Origin: Geodermatophilus obscurus DSM 43160
GTDB lineage: Bacteria > Actinomycetota > Actinomycetes > Mycobacteriales > Geodermatophilaceae
Direction of reading: 5' to 3'
Assembly: GCF_000025345.1 (NCBI RefSeq)
Contig: NC_013757.1
Location: forward strand, 4,340,001 to 4,404,000
Length of the DNA stretch: 64,000 bases
The position numbers and the translations under genes were made by a program. Position 1 is the first letter of the stretch; the number at the start of each line of letters is the position of its first letter. This document shows, in pieces, positions 52,646-60,386 of the stretch. Under the pieces are notes generated by a model that was not told where the DNA came from, ran no database searches, and was given only the letters and a program-made list of their open reading frames with translations.

Positions 52646-53335
52646 ATGCGTATCGACCCGGCCGGGTGGCCGTTCATCACCGGGCCCCTGGCACCCGCCG
52701 CCGTGCTCGCCGCCGCAGGGCGGGCCAGTGGCCGCCGGAGCCTCCGGCTCGCCGCCTGGCCCTTCGCCCTCCTGGCGGCCTACATGGCGCTGTTCTTCCG
52801 CGACCCCGACCGGCGTTGCGACGTCGAGCCGCCGGCCCCCGACGACGTCCTGTCCCCCGCCGACGGCGTGGTGATGGTCGCGGGTGAGCCGCAGGAGGGC
52901 GTCGCCCCGGAACCGGCCCCCGAGGGCGGCTGGCAGCAGGTCAGCGTGTTCCTGTCCGTCGTCGACGTGCACGTCAACCGCTCGCCGTACCACGGTGAGG
53001 TGGTGGAGAGCTCCTACCGCAGGGGCAGCTTCCTGGCCGCCTACCGCAAGGAGTCGGCGCACCGGAACGAGCGCAGCGAGCTGTGCCTGCGCGATACCGA
53101 CGGCCCCGCCCCCCGCACCGTGGTCTTCCGGCAGATCGTCGGCGTGCTCGCCCGCCGCATCGTCACCCGCACCGGCGTCGGCCGGCGGCTGGCGACCGGC
53201 GAGCGGATGGGCCTGATGAAGTTCGGCTCCCGCATGGACGTCTTCGTCCCCCGGGACTGCGCGGTGCTCGTCCGGGTGGGCCAGCGGGTGCGCGGCGGCG
53301 AGACCGTCATCGCCCGCTGGTCCGACGCCGGCTGA
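52646..53335 (+). CDS. psd: Phosphatidylserine decarboxylase proenzyme
   Basis: 229 residues, the short actinobacterial/archaeal form. N-terminal hydrophobic region (residues about 13-52), DDVLSPADGVVMVAGE with Asp73 of the catalytic/self-cleavage triad, VVDVHVNRSPYHGEV with His109, and the cleavage site KFGSRMDVFVP, where Gly194-Ser195 is cut and Ser195 becomes the pyruvoyl group. It makes phosphatidylethanolamine. pssA follows after 11 bp. Confidence 0.94.
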   Translation: MRIDPAGWPFITGPLAPAAVLAAAGRASGRRSLRLAAWPFALLAAYMALFFRDPDRRCDVEPPAPDDVLSPADGVVMVAGEPQEGVAPEPAPEGGWQQVSVFLSVVDVHVNRSPYHGEVVESSYRRGSFLAAYRKESAHRNERSELCLRDTDGPAPRTVVFRQIVGVLARRIVTRTGVGRRLATGERMGLMKFGSRMDVFVPRDCAVLVRVGQRVRGGETVIARWSDAG

Positions 53336-53346
53336 GGAGGCTCCCG

Positions 53347-54177
53347 GTGCCCAGCTCCCCGTCCGGCGCCCGCCTCCCGCAGACCCGGCGGCGGACGGCG
53401 ACCGTCGAGTTCGTCCGCGGGTCGGTGCGCGGCACCCGCCGGCGGGCGCTGGCGACCCTGCCCAGCCTGTTCACCCTGGCCAACATGATGTGCGGCTTCG
53501 TCGCGATCCTGGTCTCCATCCGCGGTCAGTACACGCTCGCCGCCGTCCTGGTCGGGCTCTCGGTGGTCTTCGACATCGCCGACGGCGCCGTCGCCCGGCT
53601 GGTCGGCGCGGTGACCCCCTTCGGCCTGCAGTTCGACTCGCTGGCCGACCTGGTCTCCTTCGGGCTCGCCCCGGCGCTGGTGGCCTTCACGCTGTTCTCC
53701 GAGGGCCGCGACGCCTGGGACCCGCTGGGCTGGGTGGCCTGCGGTCTGTGGGTGGCCTGCGCGGCGATACGGCTGGCGCGGTTCAACACGACCATCGACC
53801 CGACCGCGGACAAGCGGTACTTCACCGGCATGCCGAGCCCAGGGGCGGCCGGCGTCGTGCTCGCCTCGGTCTTCGCGTTCGGCGACCAGATGCAGGGCCG
53901 GGAGCGGCTGTGGGTGCTGCTCATCCTCGCCGTCCCGGCGCTGCTGATGGTCAGCACGGTCCGCTTTCGCTCGTTCCGCTCGCTGGTCAGCCCCAAGAGC
54001 GGCCGACCCTACGGGCTCGTCGCCGCGGCGCTGGCCGTCGTCGTCGGCTTCGCCCTCGTGCCGGTCGTGACCGGCTGCGTGCTGGCCTACGGCTACCTGC
54101 TGGCACCGGTCCTCGTACCGGTGCTCTCCCCCCTGGGCCGGCTGGTGCCGGCCCGTCTCAAGGAGCTGCTCACGTGA
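53347..54177 (+). CDS. pssA: CDP-diacylglycerol--serine O-phosphatidyltransferase
   Basis: 276 residues with about eight transmembrane helices. The CDP-alcohol phosphotransferase motif appears as DIADGAVARLVGAVTPFG followed by LQFDSLADLVSFG (DGxxAR-8x-GxxxDxxxD). It makes phosphatidylserine, the Psd substrate. GTG 53347 has AGGAGG upstream. Its stop overlaps the acetyltransferase GTG. Confidence 0.93.
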   Translation: MPSSPSGARLPQTRRRTATVEFVRGSVRGTRRRALATLPSLFTLANMMCGFVAILVSIRGQYTLAAVLVGLSVVFDIADGAVARLVGAVTPFGLQFDSLADLVSFGLAPALVAFTLFSEGRDAWDPLGWVACGLWVACAAIRLARFNTTIDPTADKRYFTGMPSPGAAGVVLASVFAFGDQMQGRERLWVLLILAVPALLMVSTVRFRSFRSLVSPKSGRPYGLVAAALAVVVGFALVPVVTGCVLAYGYLLAPVLVPVLSPLGRLVPARLKELLT

Positions 54178-54665
54178 GTGTCCGGCCCGTCGCCCCCGAC
54201 GACGTCGCCGCCGTGGTGGACCTGGTGCGGGAGCTGGCCGGGTACGAGAAGGCCCCGCACGAGGCCCGGATGACCGAGGAGCAGCTGTCCGCGGCACTGT
54301 TCGCCGAGTCCCCCCTGCTCTTCGGTCACGTCGCCGAGGCCGACGACGGGGTGGTCGTCGGGATGGCGCTGTGGTTCCTCAACTTCTCCACCTGGCGCGG
54401 CACCCACGGCATCCACCTCGAGGACCTCTACGTCCAGCCGCAGCACCGCGGCAGCGGGCTGGGCCGGGAGCTGCTGCGCACGCTGGCCGACCTGTGCGTT
54501 CAGCGCGGGTACAGCCGGCTGGAGTGGTCGGTGCTGGACTGGAACACCCCTTCGATCGAGTTCTACGAGGCCGCCGGTGCAGTGCCGATGGACGAGTGGA
54601 CGGTCTTCCGGCTCACCGACGACGCCCTGACCGGCTTCGCGGCCGACCGCCGCGGGCTCCGCTGA
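54174..54665 (+). CDS. GNAT family N-acetyltransferase
   Basis: 163 residues. VSVRPVAPDDVAAVVDLVREL at the N-terminus, then HLEDLYVQPQHRGSGLGREL (acetyl-CoA motif RGSGLG) and WSVLDWNTPSIEFYEAAGAV, the pattern of the spermidine/diamine N-acetyltransferase-like subgroup. GTG overlaps the pssA stop (GTGAGTG). Confidence 0.88.
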   Translation: MSVRPVAPDDVAAVVDLVRELAGYEKAPHEARMTEEQLSAALFAESPLLFGHVAEADDGVVVGMALWFLNFSTWRGTHGIHLEDLYVQPQHRGSGLGRELLRTLADLCVQRGYSRLEWSVLDWNTPSIEFYEAAGAVPMDEWTVFRLTDDALTGFAADRRGLR

Positions 54666-54699
54666 GCAGGACCAGGAGTGGGTCGGCAGGATCACCGGG

Positions 54700-55482
54700 G
54701 TGAGCATCGACCGCAAGCCGGCGGAGTGCTGGCTGACCGACATGGACGGCGTCCTGGTGCACGAGGGCCTGGCACTGCCCGGCGCCGCGGACTTCCTCGA
54801 CCGCCTGGTCGCGGCGGGCCGGCGCTTCCTGGTCCTCACCAACAACTCGATCTTCACGCCGCGGGACCTCTCCGCGCGGCTGGCGCGGTCGGGCCTGCAG
54901 GTCCCCGAGGCGTCGATCTGGACCTCGGCGCTGGCGACCGCGGACTTCCTGTCCACCCAGCTGCCGAACGGCTCGGCCTACGTCATCGGCGAGGCCGGCC
55001 TCACCACCGCGCTGTACGAGGCCGGCTACACGCTCACCGACACCGAGCCGGACTACGTCGTCCTCGGTGAGACCCGCACGTACTCCTTCGAGGCCATCAC
55101 GCGGGCCATCCGGCTGATCGGCGCCGGGGCCCGCTTCATCGCGACCAACCCCGACGTCACCGGCCCCTCACCCGAGGGCCCGCTCCCGGCCACCGGCTCG
55201 GTCGCGGCGATGATCACCCGCGCCACCGGCTCCGAGCCCTACTTCGTCGGCAAGCCCAACCCGATGATGTTCCGCAGCGCCATGAACCGGATCGAGGCGC
55301 ACTCCGAGTCGACGGTGATGATCGGCGACCGCATGGACACCGACGTCGTCGCGGGCATCGAGGCCGGCCTGGACACCATCCTGGTGCTCACCGGCTCGAC
55401 CCGGGCCTCCGACGTGGCGCGCTTCCCGTTCCGGCCGGGCCGGGTGCTCGACTCGATCGCCGACGTCGTCGACCTGGTCTGA
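54700..55482 (+). CDS. HAD-IIA family phosphatase (NagD-like)
   Basis: 260 residues. Motif I WLTDMDGVLVHEG, motif II FLVLTNNS, motif III region GKPNPMMFRSAM and motif IV VMIGDRMDTDVVAGIEAGLD; the C2 cap between motifs II and III defines HAD-IIA. NagD relatives hydrolyse nucleotide monophosphates or sugar phosphates. GTG start at 54700. The stop runs into repeat copy 12. Confidence 0.9.
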   Translation: MSIDRKPAECWLTDMDGVLVHEGLALPGAADFLDRLVAAGRRFLVLTNNSIFTPRDLSARLARSGLQVPEASIWTSALATADFLSTQLPNGSAYVIGEAGLTTALYEAGYTLTDTEPDYVVLGETRTYSFEAITRAIRLIGAGARFIATNPDVTGPSPEGPLPATGSVAAMITRATGSEPYFVGKPNPMMFRSAMNRIEAHSESTVMIGDRMDTDVVAGIEAGLDTILVLTGSTRASDVARFPFRPGRVLDSIADVVDLV

Positions 55483-55566
55483 AAGAGGACCCCCTCTCCC
55501 CCCACCCCTCGCAGGCTCGGGGCGGGACCCTGAGAGGGAGCCAACGGGCTCCTGCGGGGGCCTCCT
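55483..55566 (+). repeat. Dispersed palindromic repeat, copy 12, between convergent stops
   Basis: TGA-AAGAGGACCCCCTCTCC, CACCCCTCGCAGGCTCGGGG, GGGACCCTGAGAGGGAGCC and a second arm GGGCTCCTGCGGGGGCC. It fills the gap between the HAD gene and the membrane-protein gene on the other strand and touches both stop codons. Confidence 0.8.
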
Positions 55567-56046
55567 TCAGCGCTCGAGGAACGCCAGCCGGGCCTCGGGA
55601 GTGGCCAGCAGGTAGAGCTCGGTCGCCGCCAGCGCCAGGACCGGGACGCCGACCAGCGGCGCCCCCGCGGACGCCGAGTAGAAGCCGAAGAGCCCCAGGA
55701 ACAGCTGCATCGTGACGACCGGCGCACGCGTCCACTGCGCGACCCGCGCGAGCCCGACAGCGGCAGCGCCGAGCAGGGCGGCCCCGAGGCCGACCAGCAC
55801 GACCTCGGCCAGCGCCCGCCCGACGTCGTCGGGGGTCGAGGTGATCGTCAGCACGAGCAGCCAGAGGGAGACCGCGGCCAGCGCCGCGGCCTCCACCCCG
55901 GCGACCAGCGCCGCGCGGCGCACCGCTGGCGGGGCGGCCGGGTGCTGCCGCCCGGGGCGTGGGGTCGCCGGCTCGGCGGCCCCGCCGAGCAGCCGCTCCG
56001 CCCGCCGGCGGTCCCGCGGCGGCCTGGCTCCGGACTGCTCGGTCAC
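55567..56046 (-). CDS. Hypothetical four-helix membrane protein
   Basis: 159 residues. A cytoplasmic Arg/Pro-rich N-terminus of about 45 residues is followed by four hydrophobic helices (ALVAGVEAAALAAVSLWLLV, VVLVGLGAALLGAAAVGLAR, VVTMQLFLGLFGFYSASAGA, LVGVPVLALAATELYLLATP). The pattern resembles small actinobacterial integral membrane proteins without known function. GTG 56046. Divergent from the diacylglycerol-kinase-like gene. Confidence 0.68.
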   Translation of the reverse strand: MTEQSGARPPRDRRRAERLLGGAAEPATPRPGRQHPAAPPAVRRAALVAGVEAAALAAVSLWLLVLTITSTPDDVGRALAEVVLVGLGAALLGAAAVGLARVAQWTRAPVVTMQLFLGLFGFYSASAGAPLVGVPVLALAATELYLLATPEARLAFLER

Positions 56047-56156
56047 GACCGGGAGGGTACGCGCCGGCACACCGGCGGGACGGCGTGCCGGAGGACCTGC
56101 CACCCCTGGTAGCGCAGCCGCCGCACGCCAGCGCCGGGGTCGGTCGCGTCGCTGGC

Positions 56157-56162
56157 TAGCCT
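56157..56162 (+). promoter_or_regulatory. -10 box of a probable leaderless promoter (diacylglycerol-kinase-like gene)
   Basis: TAGCCT exactly seven bases before the ATG at 56170. No ribosome site. Confidence 0.45.
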
Positions 56163-56169
56163 GACTGCC

Positions 56170-57192
56170 ATGCGCGCGCTCGTGGTGGCCAACCCCGCGG
56201 CGACGACGACCAACCGCGGCGTCCGCGACCGCGTGCTCAACACCCTCGCCGACGAGCTGCAGGTCGAGGTCGCCGAGACCACGCACCGCGGGCACGGCAG
56301 CGAACTGGCCCGCAAGGCGTGCGTCGAGGGGGTCGACGTCGTCCTCGCGCTCGGCGGCGACGGCACGGTCAACGAGGTGGTCAACGGCCTGCTGCACGAC
56401 GGTCCCGGCGAGCACGTCCCGCCGCTGGCCGTGGTGCCCGGGGGCTCGACGAACGTCTTCTCCCGCGCTCTCGGTCGAGCCCGGGACCCGCTGGCCGCGA
56501 CCCGCGAGGTCCTCGACTCGCTGCGCGCCGGACGCACCCGGCAGATCTCGCTGGGCACGGCCAGCGCCCGCGGCGCCACCACGGCGCCGGCCCGGTTGCC
56601 CGACCCGAAGCTGGCGCAGGCCGCGGCGGACGCCGGGGCCGCGGCGCACCCGGAGTGGGGCGAACCGCGCTGGTTCGCCTTCTCCGCCGGCCTGGGCTTC
56701 GACGCCGACGTCATCGGCCGGGTGGAGGCCCACCGCGCCCGCGGGGTCCGCTCCACCGGCCTGCTCTACGTGCTGGAGGCGACGGGCACCTTCGTGTTCG
56801 GCCGCGGACGCCGGGACCCGGCGATGTCGATCGAGCTGGTCGGCGAGCCCGCCATCGACGGGTTGTTCCTGTGCCTGGTCTCCAACGTCTCGCCGTGGAC
56901 CTACCTGGGCGCCCGGGCGGTCAACCCGACCCCGGACGCCTCGTTCGACAGCGGCCTGGACGTGTTCGCGCTGGGCCGGACCGGCATCGCCCGGATGCTG
57001 CAGCACGTGCGCGAGGTGTTCGCCGCGCGGCCCGACGTCCGCGGCGAGGGTGTGCACCGCTGGCACGACCAGGCCGAGCTGACCCTCACCGCACACCGTC
57101 CGCAGGGCTGGCAGCTCGACGGCGACCACCTCGGGACGGCGACCGGACTGCGGGTCCGCAGCGTGCCGTCCGCACTGACCGTCGTCGCGTGA
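56170..57192 (+). CDS. Diacylglycerol kinase family lipid kinase
   Basis: 340 residues. Catalytic motif VVLALGGDGTVNEVVNGLL (GGDGT), PLAVVPGGSTNVFSRALG (the second glycine-rich loop) and FSAGLGFDADVIGRVE. It phosphorylates diacylglycerol or a related lipid (DgkB/YegS type), recycling lipid headgroups, close to pssA and psd. A variable insert at about residues 135-160 is Ala-rich. Rv3218, next to whiB1 in M. tuberculosis, is the positional counterpart, and whiB1 follows here too. Appears leaderless. Confidence 0.9.
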   Translation: MRALVVANPAATTTNRGVRDRVLNTLADELQVEVAETTHRGHGSELARKACVEGVDVVLALGGDGTVNEVVNGLLHDGPGEHVPPLAVVPGGSTNVFSRALGRARDPLAATREVLDSLRAGRTRQISLGTASARGATTAPARLPDPKLAQAAADAGAAAHPEWGEPRWFAFSAGLGFDADVIGRVEAHRARGVRSTGLLYVLEATGTFVFGRGRRDPAMSIELVGEPAIDGLFLCLVSNVSPWTYLGARAVNPTPDASFDSGLDVFALGRTGIARMLQHVREVFAARPDVRGEGVHRWHDQAELTLTAHRPQGWQLDGDHLGTATGLRVRSVPSALTVVA

Positions 57193-57314
57193 CGTCCGGG
57201 GACGAGCCGGTTCCGGTACCGCGCCTGACCTGCGGTTTCAGGCACGGAAGAGACGGTTGTCAACGCAGCACGCGGGAGGGCCGTCTGGTCGAGTGGCGGC
57301 CCTATCATGCCCAT

Positions 57315-57330
57315 GGTGAGCTTGCTCACG
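57315..57330 (+). promoter_or_regulatory. CRP-like cAMP-receptor site upstream of whiB1
   Basis: GGTGA-GCTTGC-TCACG is a symmetrical GTGA-N6-TCAC match to the CRP/Cmr consensus (TGTGA-N6-TCACA). It is centred about 70 bp upstream of the transcript start predicted below. M. tuberculosis whiB1 is known to be controlled by the CRP protein Rv3676. Confidence 0.6.
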
Positions 57331-57357
57331 AGGGGTCGACCGATGCCCTCGTTCTGC

Positions 57358-57386
57358 TTGACAGGTGCCCTCGCCGTGAAAACATC
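57358..57386 (+). promoter_or_regulatory. Possible whiB1 promoter
   Basis: TTGACA (57358-57363), a 17-bp spacer and AACATC (57381-57386). The -35 is consensus, the -10 weak. Transcription near 57393 would give a leader of about 135 nt. The rest of the 336-bp gap (57193-57528) holds the CRP-like site and an AT-richer stretch around 57375-57415, and no ORF. Confidence 0.45.
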
Positions 57387-57528
57387 GCGGTAGGAAAGCA
57401 ACCTGTCGGTAACAAATGCACGAAGTCGCTGTGCCATGGCGCTGGTCACCCCGGTGCCGGCCTGCGGATCGGTCCGAGGCCGGCGACGACTGCACGACAC
57501 CGTAGACGACATCGAGGAGAACACGGCC

Positions 57529-57780
57529 ATGGACTGGCGCCACCGCGCGCTCTGCCGCGACGAGGACCCGGAGCTGTTCTTCCCCATCGGGACGACCGGC
57601 CCCGCCCTCGTGCAGATCGAGCAGGCCAAGGGTGTGTGCCGGCGTTGCCCCGTCGTCGAGTCCTGCCTGGACTGGGCGCTGCACTCGGGACAGGACTCCG
57701 GCGTCTGGGGCGGACTCTCCGAGGACGAGCGGCGCGCGCTCAAGCGCCGCCAGGCTCGGACCCGCGTCCGCACCGCCTGA
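57529..57780 (+). CDS. whiB1: Iron-sulfur transcription factor WhiB1
   Basis: 83 residues, nearly the length of mycobacterial WhiB1 (84). Cluster ligands Cys9, Cys37, Cys40 and Cys46 (HRALCRDEDPELFFPIG; GVCRRCPVVESCLDWAL), the SGVWGGLSEDERRALKRR turn that contacts the sigma factor, and a basic C-terminus for DNA. The [4Fe-4S] cluster reacts with nitric oxide in M. tuberculosis. ATG has GAGGAG at 9 bases. The next genes (pdtaS-like, carrier, rshA, sigH) reproduce the mycobacterial order. Confidence 0.97.
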   Translation: MDWRHRALCRDEDPELFFPIGTTGPALVQIEQAKGVCRRCPVVESCLDWALHSGQDSGVWGGLSEDERRALKRRQARTRVRTA

Positions 57781-57803
57781 GCACACCGCACCACTGCACC
57801 GCC

Positions 57804-57839
57804 ACGAGGCCGGTCCGGAGTTCTCCGGACCGGCCTCGT
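57804..57839. terminator. Hairpin between whiB1 and the kinase gene
   Basis: ACGAGGCCGGTCCGGAG (57804-57820) and its exact complement (57823-57839) with a two-base loop. It serves the convergent whiB1 and kinase transcripts. Confidence 0.75.
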
Positions 57840-57881
57840 CGCGTCGGTGGGGTCGCCCCGCCCCGCGACGGCCGGGCGGGC

Positions 57882-59366
57882 CTACCTGCGGAGCCTCCCC
57901 GCTCCGGGCAGGGTGAGGACCACCTCGGTGCCGGTGCCACCGTCGCCGGGGCGCCCCATGCCGAGGCTGCCGCCCAGCTCGCTGGCGACCAGCGTGCGCA
58001 CGATCTGCAGGCCCAGCCCGACGCTGGCGGAGAGGTCGAAGCCCTCGGGCAGTCCCCGCCCGTCGTCCCGCACCCGGACCACCAGGTCGTCCCCGTCCCG
58101 CTCGGCCACCAGCTCGATGCTGCCCGGGCTGCCGTCGGGGAAGGCGTGCTCGGCGGCGTTGTGCAGCAGCTCGGTGACCACCAGCACCAGCGGGGTGGCC
58201 GCCACCGCCGGGAGCTCGCCGAACTGGCCGACCCGCCGCGTCCGCGCCGCCGGACCCACGGAGGTCAGGTCGCCGAGCATCGGCAGCACCCGGTCGAGGA
58301 CGTCGTCGACGTCCACCACGTCCTCGCGGCTGCCGGCCAGCGTCTCGTGCACCACCGCGATCGACGACACCCGCCGCACCGACTCCTCCAGCGCCTCGCG
58401 GGCCGCAGGCTCGGTCATCCGGCGCGCCTGCAGCCGCAGCAGCGCGGCCACCGTCTGCAGGTTGTTCTTCACCCGGTGGTGGATCTCCCGGATGGTGGCG
58501 TCCTTGGTCAGCAGGGCGCGGTCCCGCCGGCGGAGGTCGGTGACGTCCCGCACCAGCACCAGCGCGCCCTCCTCGGCGCCGGGTGCCTGCAGCGGCAGCG
58601 CCCGCACGAGCAGGGTCGCCGCCACGCTCTCGACGTCCATCGGGTCGGGGAACCGCCCGGCGACCGCGGCCCGGATGCCGGCGGCGACCGCCTCGCCGGC
58701 CACCCGGTCGGCCGCGGCGTCCCGGGTGAGGCGGGCCAGGTCGGCGCCGACGACGTCCCCGGTGACGCCGAGACGACGGTAGGCCGACAGCGCGTTGGGG
58801 CTGGCGTAGACCGCGCGGCCGTCGGCGTCCAGCCGCACCAGCCCGTCCCCCACCCGCGGGCTCAGCTCGCCGTCGAGCGGCTTCTGCGGGGGGAAGGTGC
58901 CGGCCGAGACCATGAGGCACAGGTCGGCGGCGATGTCGAGGTAGGTCAGCTCCAGGGTGGACGGCGACCGGGTCACCGCCAGGTTGGTGTCCCGCGCCAG
59001 GACGGCGACGACGACGCCGTCGTGGCGCACCGGGACGACCTCCCGGCGCCGCGGGGTGCTGCCCGACCAGTCCGGCTCCCCCTCGGTCACCGGGCGGCCC
59101 TCGCGATGCGCGACCAGGAACGGCCCGGCGGCCGGCCCCTCCACCTCCGAGCCGACGAGGTCCTCTGGCTGGCTGGTGGGTGCGGTGAGCGGGCGCACCT
59201 GCGCGACGCACCACCACGCGCCGGTGCGCAGCGGCACCCACAGCGTCAGGTCGGCGAAGGACAGGTCGGCGAGCAGCTGCCAGTCGGCGACCAGCCGGCG
59301 GGCGTGGTCGACCTGGGCCGGCGCCGAGGCCGCGCCGCGGGTGAGGCGTTCGGAGAGGCTGTTCAT
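57882..59366 (-). CDS. Sensor histidine kinase of the PdtaS type
   Basis: 494 residues, soluble. An N-terminal GAF-like region (about residues 25-155, ADLTLWVPLRTGAWWCVAQV), a PAS-like region (170-275), the HisKA_2 helix with DATIREIHHRVKNNLQTVAA (phospho-acceptor at His296 or His297), and an HWE/HATPase domain (VVTELLHNAAEHAFPDGSPG, VRVRDDGRGLPEGF). This is the arrangement of M. tuberculosis PdtaS (Rv3220c), also adjacent to whiB1, whose partner PdtaR is an RNA-binding antiterminator. No response regulator is encoded nearby. ATG 59366. Confidence 0.9.
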   Translation of the reverse strand: MNSLSERLTRGAASAPAQVDHARRLVADWQLLADLSFADLTLWVPLRTGAWWCVAQVRPLTAPTSQPEDLVGSEVEGPAAGPFLVAHREGRPVTEGEPDWSGSTPRRREVVPVRHDGVVVAVLARDTNLAVTRSPSTLELTYLDIAADLCLMVSAGTFPPQKPLDGELSPRVGDGLVRLDADGRAVYASPNALSAYRRLGVTGDVVGADLARLTRDAAADRVAGEAVAAGIRAAVAGRFPDPMDVESVAATLLVRALPLQAPGAEEGALVLVRDVTDLRRRDRALLTKDATIREIHHRVKNNLQTVAALLRLQARRMTEPAAREALEESVRRVSSIAVVHETLAGSREDVVDVDDVLDRVLPMLGDLTSVGPAARTRRVGQFGELPAVAATPLVLVVTELLHNAAEHAFPDGSPGSIELVAERDGDDLVVRVRDDGRGLPEGFDLSASVGLGLQIVRTLVASELGGSLGMGRPGDGGTGTEVVLTLPGAGRLRR

Positions 59367-59384
59367 GGTGGCTCCGAGGGTATG

Positions 59385-59440
59385 AGAGAGGGCCCCCCTG
59401 CCCCCCACCACTCGCAGGCTCGCGTCAGGGTGAGGCACTG
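59385..59440 (+). repeat. Dispersed palindromic repeat, copy 13
   Basis: AGAGAGGGCCCCCCTGCCCC, CACCACTCGCAGGCTCGCG and TCAGGGTGAGGC. It lies between the divergent kinase and acetyltransferase starts, inverted with respect to copy 14 six bases away. Confidence 0.7.
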
Positions 59441-59445
59441 GAACG

Positions 59446-59503
59446 GCCACCCTTCAGGGGCCCGCGCCGAGCGTGCGAGGCGTGGGGGGAAGGGTGGTCC
59501 TTC
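59446..59503 (-). repeat. Dispersed palindromic repeat, copy 14
   Basis: GCCACCCTTCAGGGGCCCGC, CCGAGCGTGCGAGGCGTGG and GGGGGAAGGGTGGTCCTTC. It ends at the base before the -10 hexamer of the acetyltransferase, the same junction as copy 1. Confidence 0.75.
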
Positions 59504-59509
59504 TAGGCT
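59504..59509 (+). promoter_or_regulatory. -10 box of a probable leaderless promoter (acetyltransferase)
   Basis: TAGGCT seven bases before the GTG at 59517. The spacer and -35 region are made of repeat copy 14. Confidence 0.5.
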
Positions 59510-59516
59510 CGTCGCC

Positions 59517-60023
59517 GTGTCCCCGTCCCCCGACGCACCGGCCCTGGCCGTCGACCGCGCCCGTCCCGACGACTTCGCGCGGATCGGGCAGCTCACCTGC
59601 GACGTCTACCTGGACGGCGGGCTGGCCTCCGCCGCGTACGGCGAGCAGCTGCGCGACGTCGCCGGGCGGGCCGACCGGGCCGAGCTGCTCGTCGCACGGG
59701 ACGACGAGGGTCGGGTGGTCGGCAGCGTGGCGCTGGTGCTCGAGGGCGACTTCGGGGAGGTCACCGAGTCCGACGACGAGGCGGCGTTCCGGATGCTCGT
59801 CGTCGACCCGGCCGGGCAGGGCCGCGGCATCGGCGAGCTGCTGGTGACCGCCTGCCTGGAGCGGGCGCGGGCAGCCGGGAAGCGGCGCATGGTCCTGTCC
59901 ACCGACCGGCGGATGACCACGGCGCAGCGGCTCTACGAGCGGCTGGGGTTCACCCGGCTGCCGGAGCGCGACTGGCAACCCGCGCCCGGCATCGACCTGC
60001 TCGTGTACGCCCTCGACCTCTGA
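59517..60023 (+). CDS. GNAT family N-acetyltransferase
   Basis: 168 residues. RPDDFARIGQLTCDVYLDGG, then MLVVDPAGQGRGIGELLVTA (acetyl-CoA site GQGRGIG) and LYERLGFTRLPERDWQPAPG, a C-terminus seen in the mycothiol-like and RimI-like subgroup. Substrate unknown. GTG 59517. The stop is followed directly by repeat copy 15. Confidence 0.87.
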   Translation: MSPSPDAPALAVDRARPDDFARIGQLTCDVYLDGGLASAAYGEQLRDVAGRADRAELLVARDDEGRVVGSVALVLEGDFGEVTESDDEAAFRMLVVDPAGQGRGIGELLVTACLERARAAGKRRMVLSTDRRMTTAQRLYERLGFTRLPERDWQPAPGIDLLVYALDL

Positions 60024-60082
60024 GAGAGGACCCCGTCCCCCTCACCCCTCGCAAGCTGGGGGCGAGCCTCCGGATGGGGCCA
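60024..60082 (+). repeat. Dispersed palindromic repeat, copy 15
   Basis: TGA-GAGAGGACCCCGTCCCC, TCACCCCTCGCAAGCTGGGG and CGAGCCTCCGGATGGGGCC, between convergent genes. Confidence 0.75.
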
Positions 60083-60083
60083 G

Positions 60084-60103
60084 CGGGATCCTGCAGGATC
60101 CCG
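60084..60103. repeat. 20-bp perfect palindrome next to the carrier-protein stop
   Basis: CGGGATCCTGCAGGATCCCG is self-complementary with no loop, directly followed by the TGA of the biotin carrier gene (60104-60106). It could be a terminator for that gene or a cruciform end of copy 15. Confidence 0.7.
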
Positions 60104-60325
60104 TCAACCGTCAACGGTGGCGATGAGGTCGCCCTCCTGGAGCACCTCGCCCTCGACGACGTGCAGCTCGCGGACGGTGCCCGCCTGCTCGGTGAGGACG
60201 GGGATCTCCATCTTCATCGACTCGAGGATCACCAGGGTGTCGCCGGCCGCCACCTCGGTGCCGGGCTGCACGAGCACCTTCCACACGCTCGACACCATCT
60301 CGGCGTGGATCTCCTCGACCACCAC
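60104..60325 (-). CDS. Stand-alone biotin/lipoyl carrier domain protein (TB7.3-like)
   Basis: 73 residues from GTG 60325. The whole protein is one biotinyl domain: EEIHAEMVSSVWKVLVQPGT, VILESMKMEIPVLTEQAG with the MKM lysine that takes biotin, and VVEGEVLQEGDLIATVDG. It matches TB7.3 (Rv3221c), a biotinylated 71-residue protein in the same position beside whiB1/pdtaS. The GTG at 60325 has GAGGAGG six bases upstream and gives the TB7.3 length; an ATG at 60355 has no site. The degenerate biotin carboxylase gene lies 61 bp upstream on the same strand. Confidence 0.92.
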   Translation of the reverse strand: MVVEEIHAEMVSSVWKVLVQPGTEVAAGDTLVILESMKMEIPVLTEQAGTVRELHVVEGEVLQEGDLIATVDG

Positions 60326-60386
60326 CAGCACCTCCTCGACCGACCTGCCGCCCATCCTGGCACGCGCCCTGTCCCGGGGACGCGCG

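Noticed and set aside
57223..57243. GCCTGA/TCAGGC inverted repeat after the diacylglycerol-kinase-like gene as a terminator
   Set aside because: The stem is only 6 bp with a 9-base loop, too weak to separate from chance.
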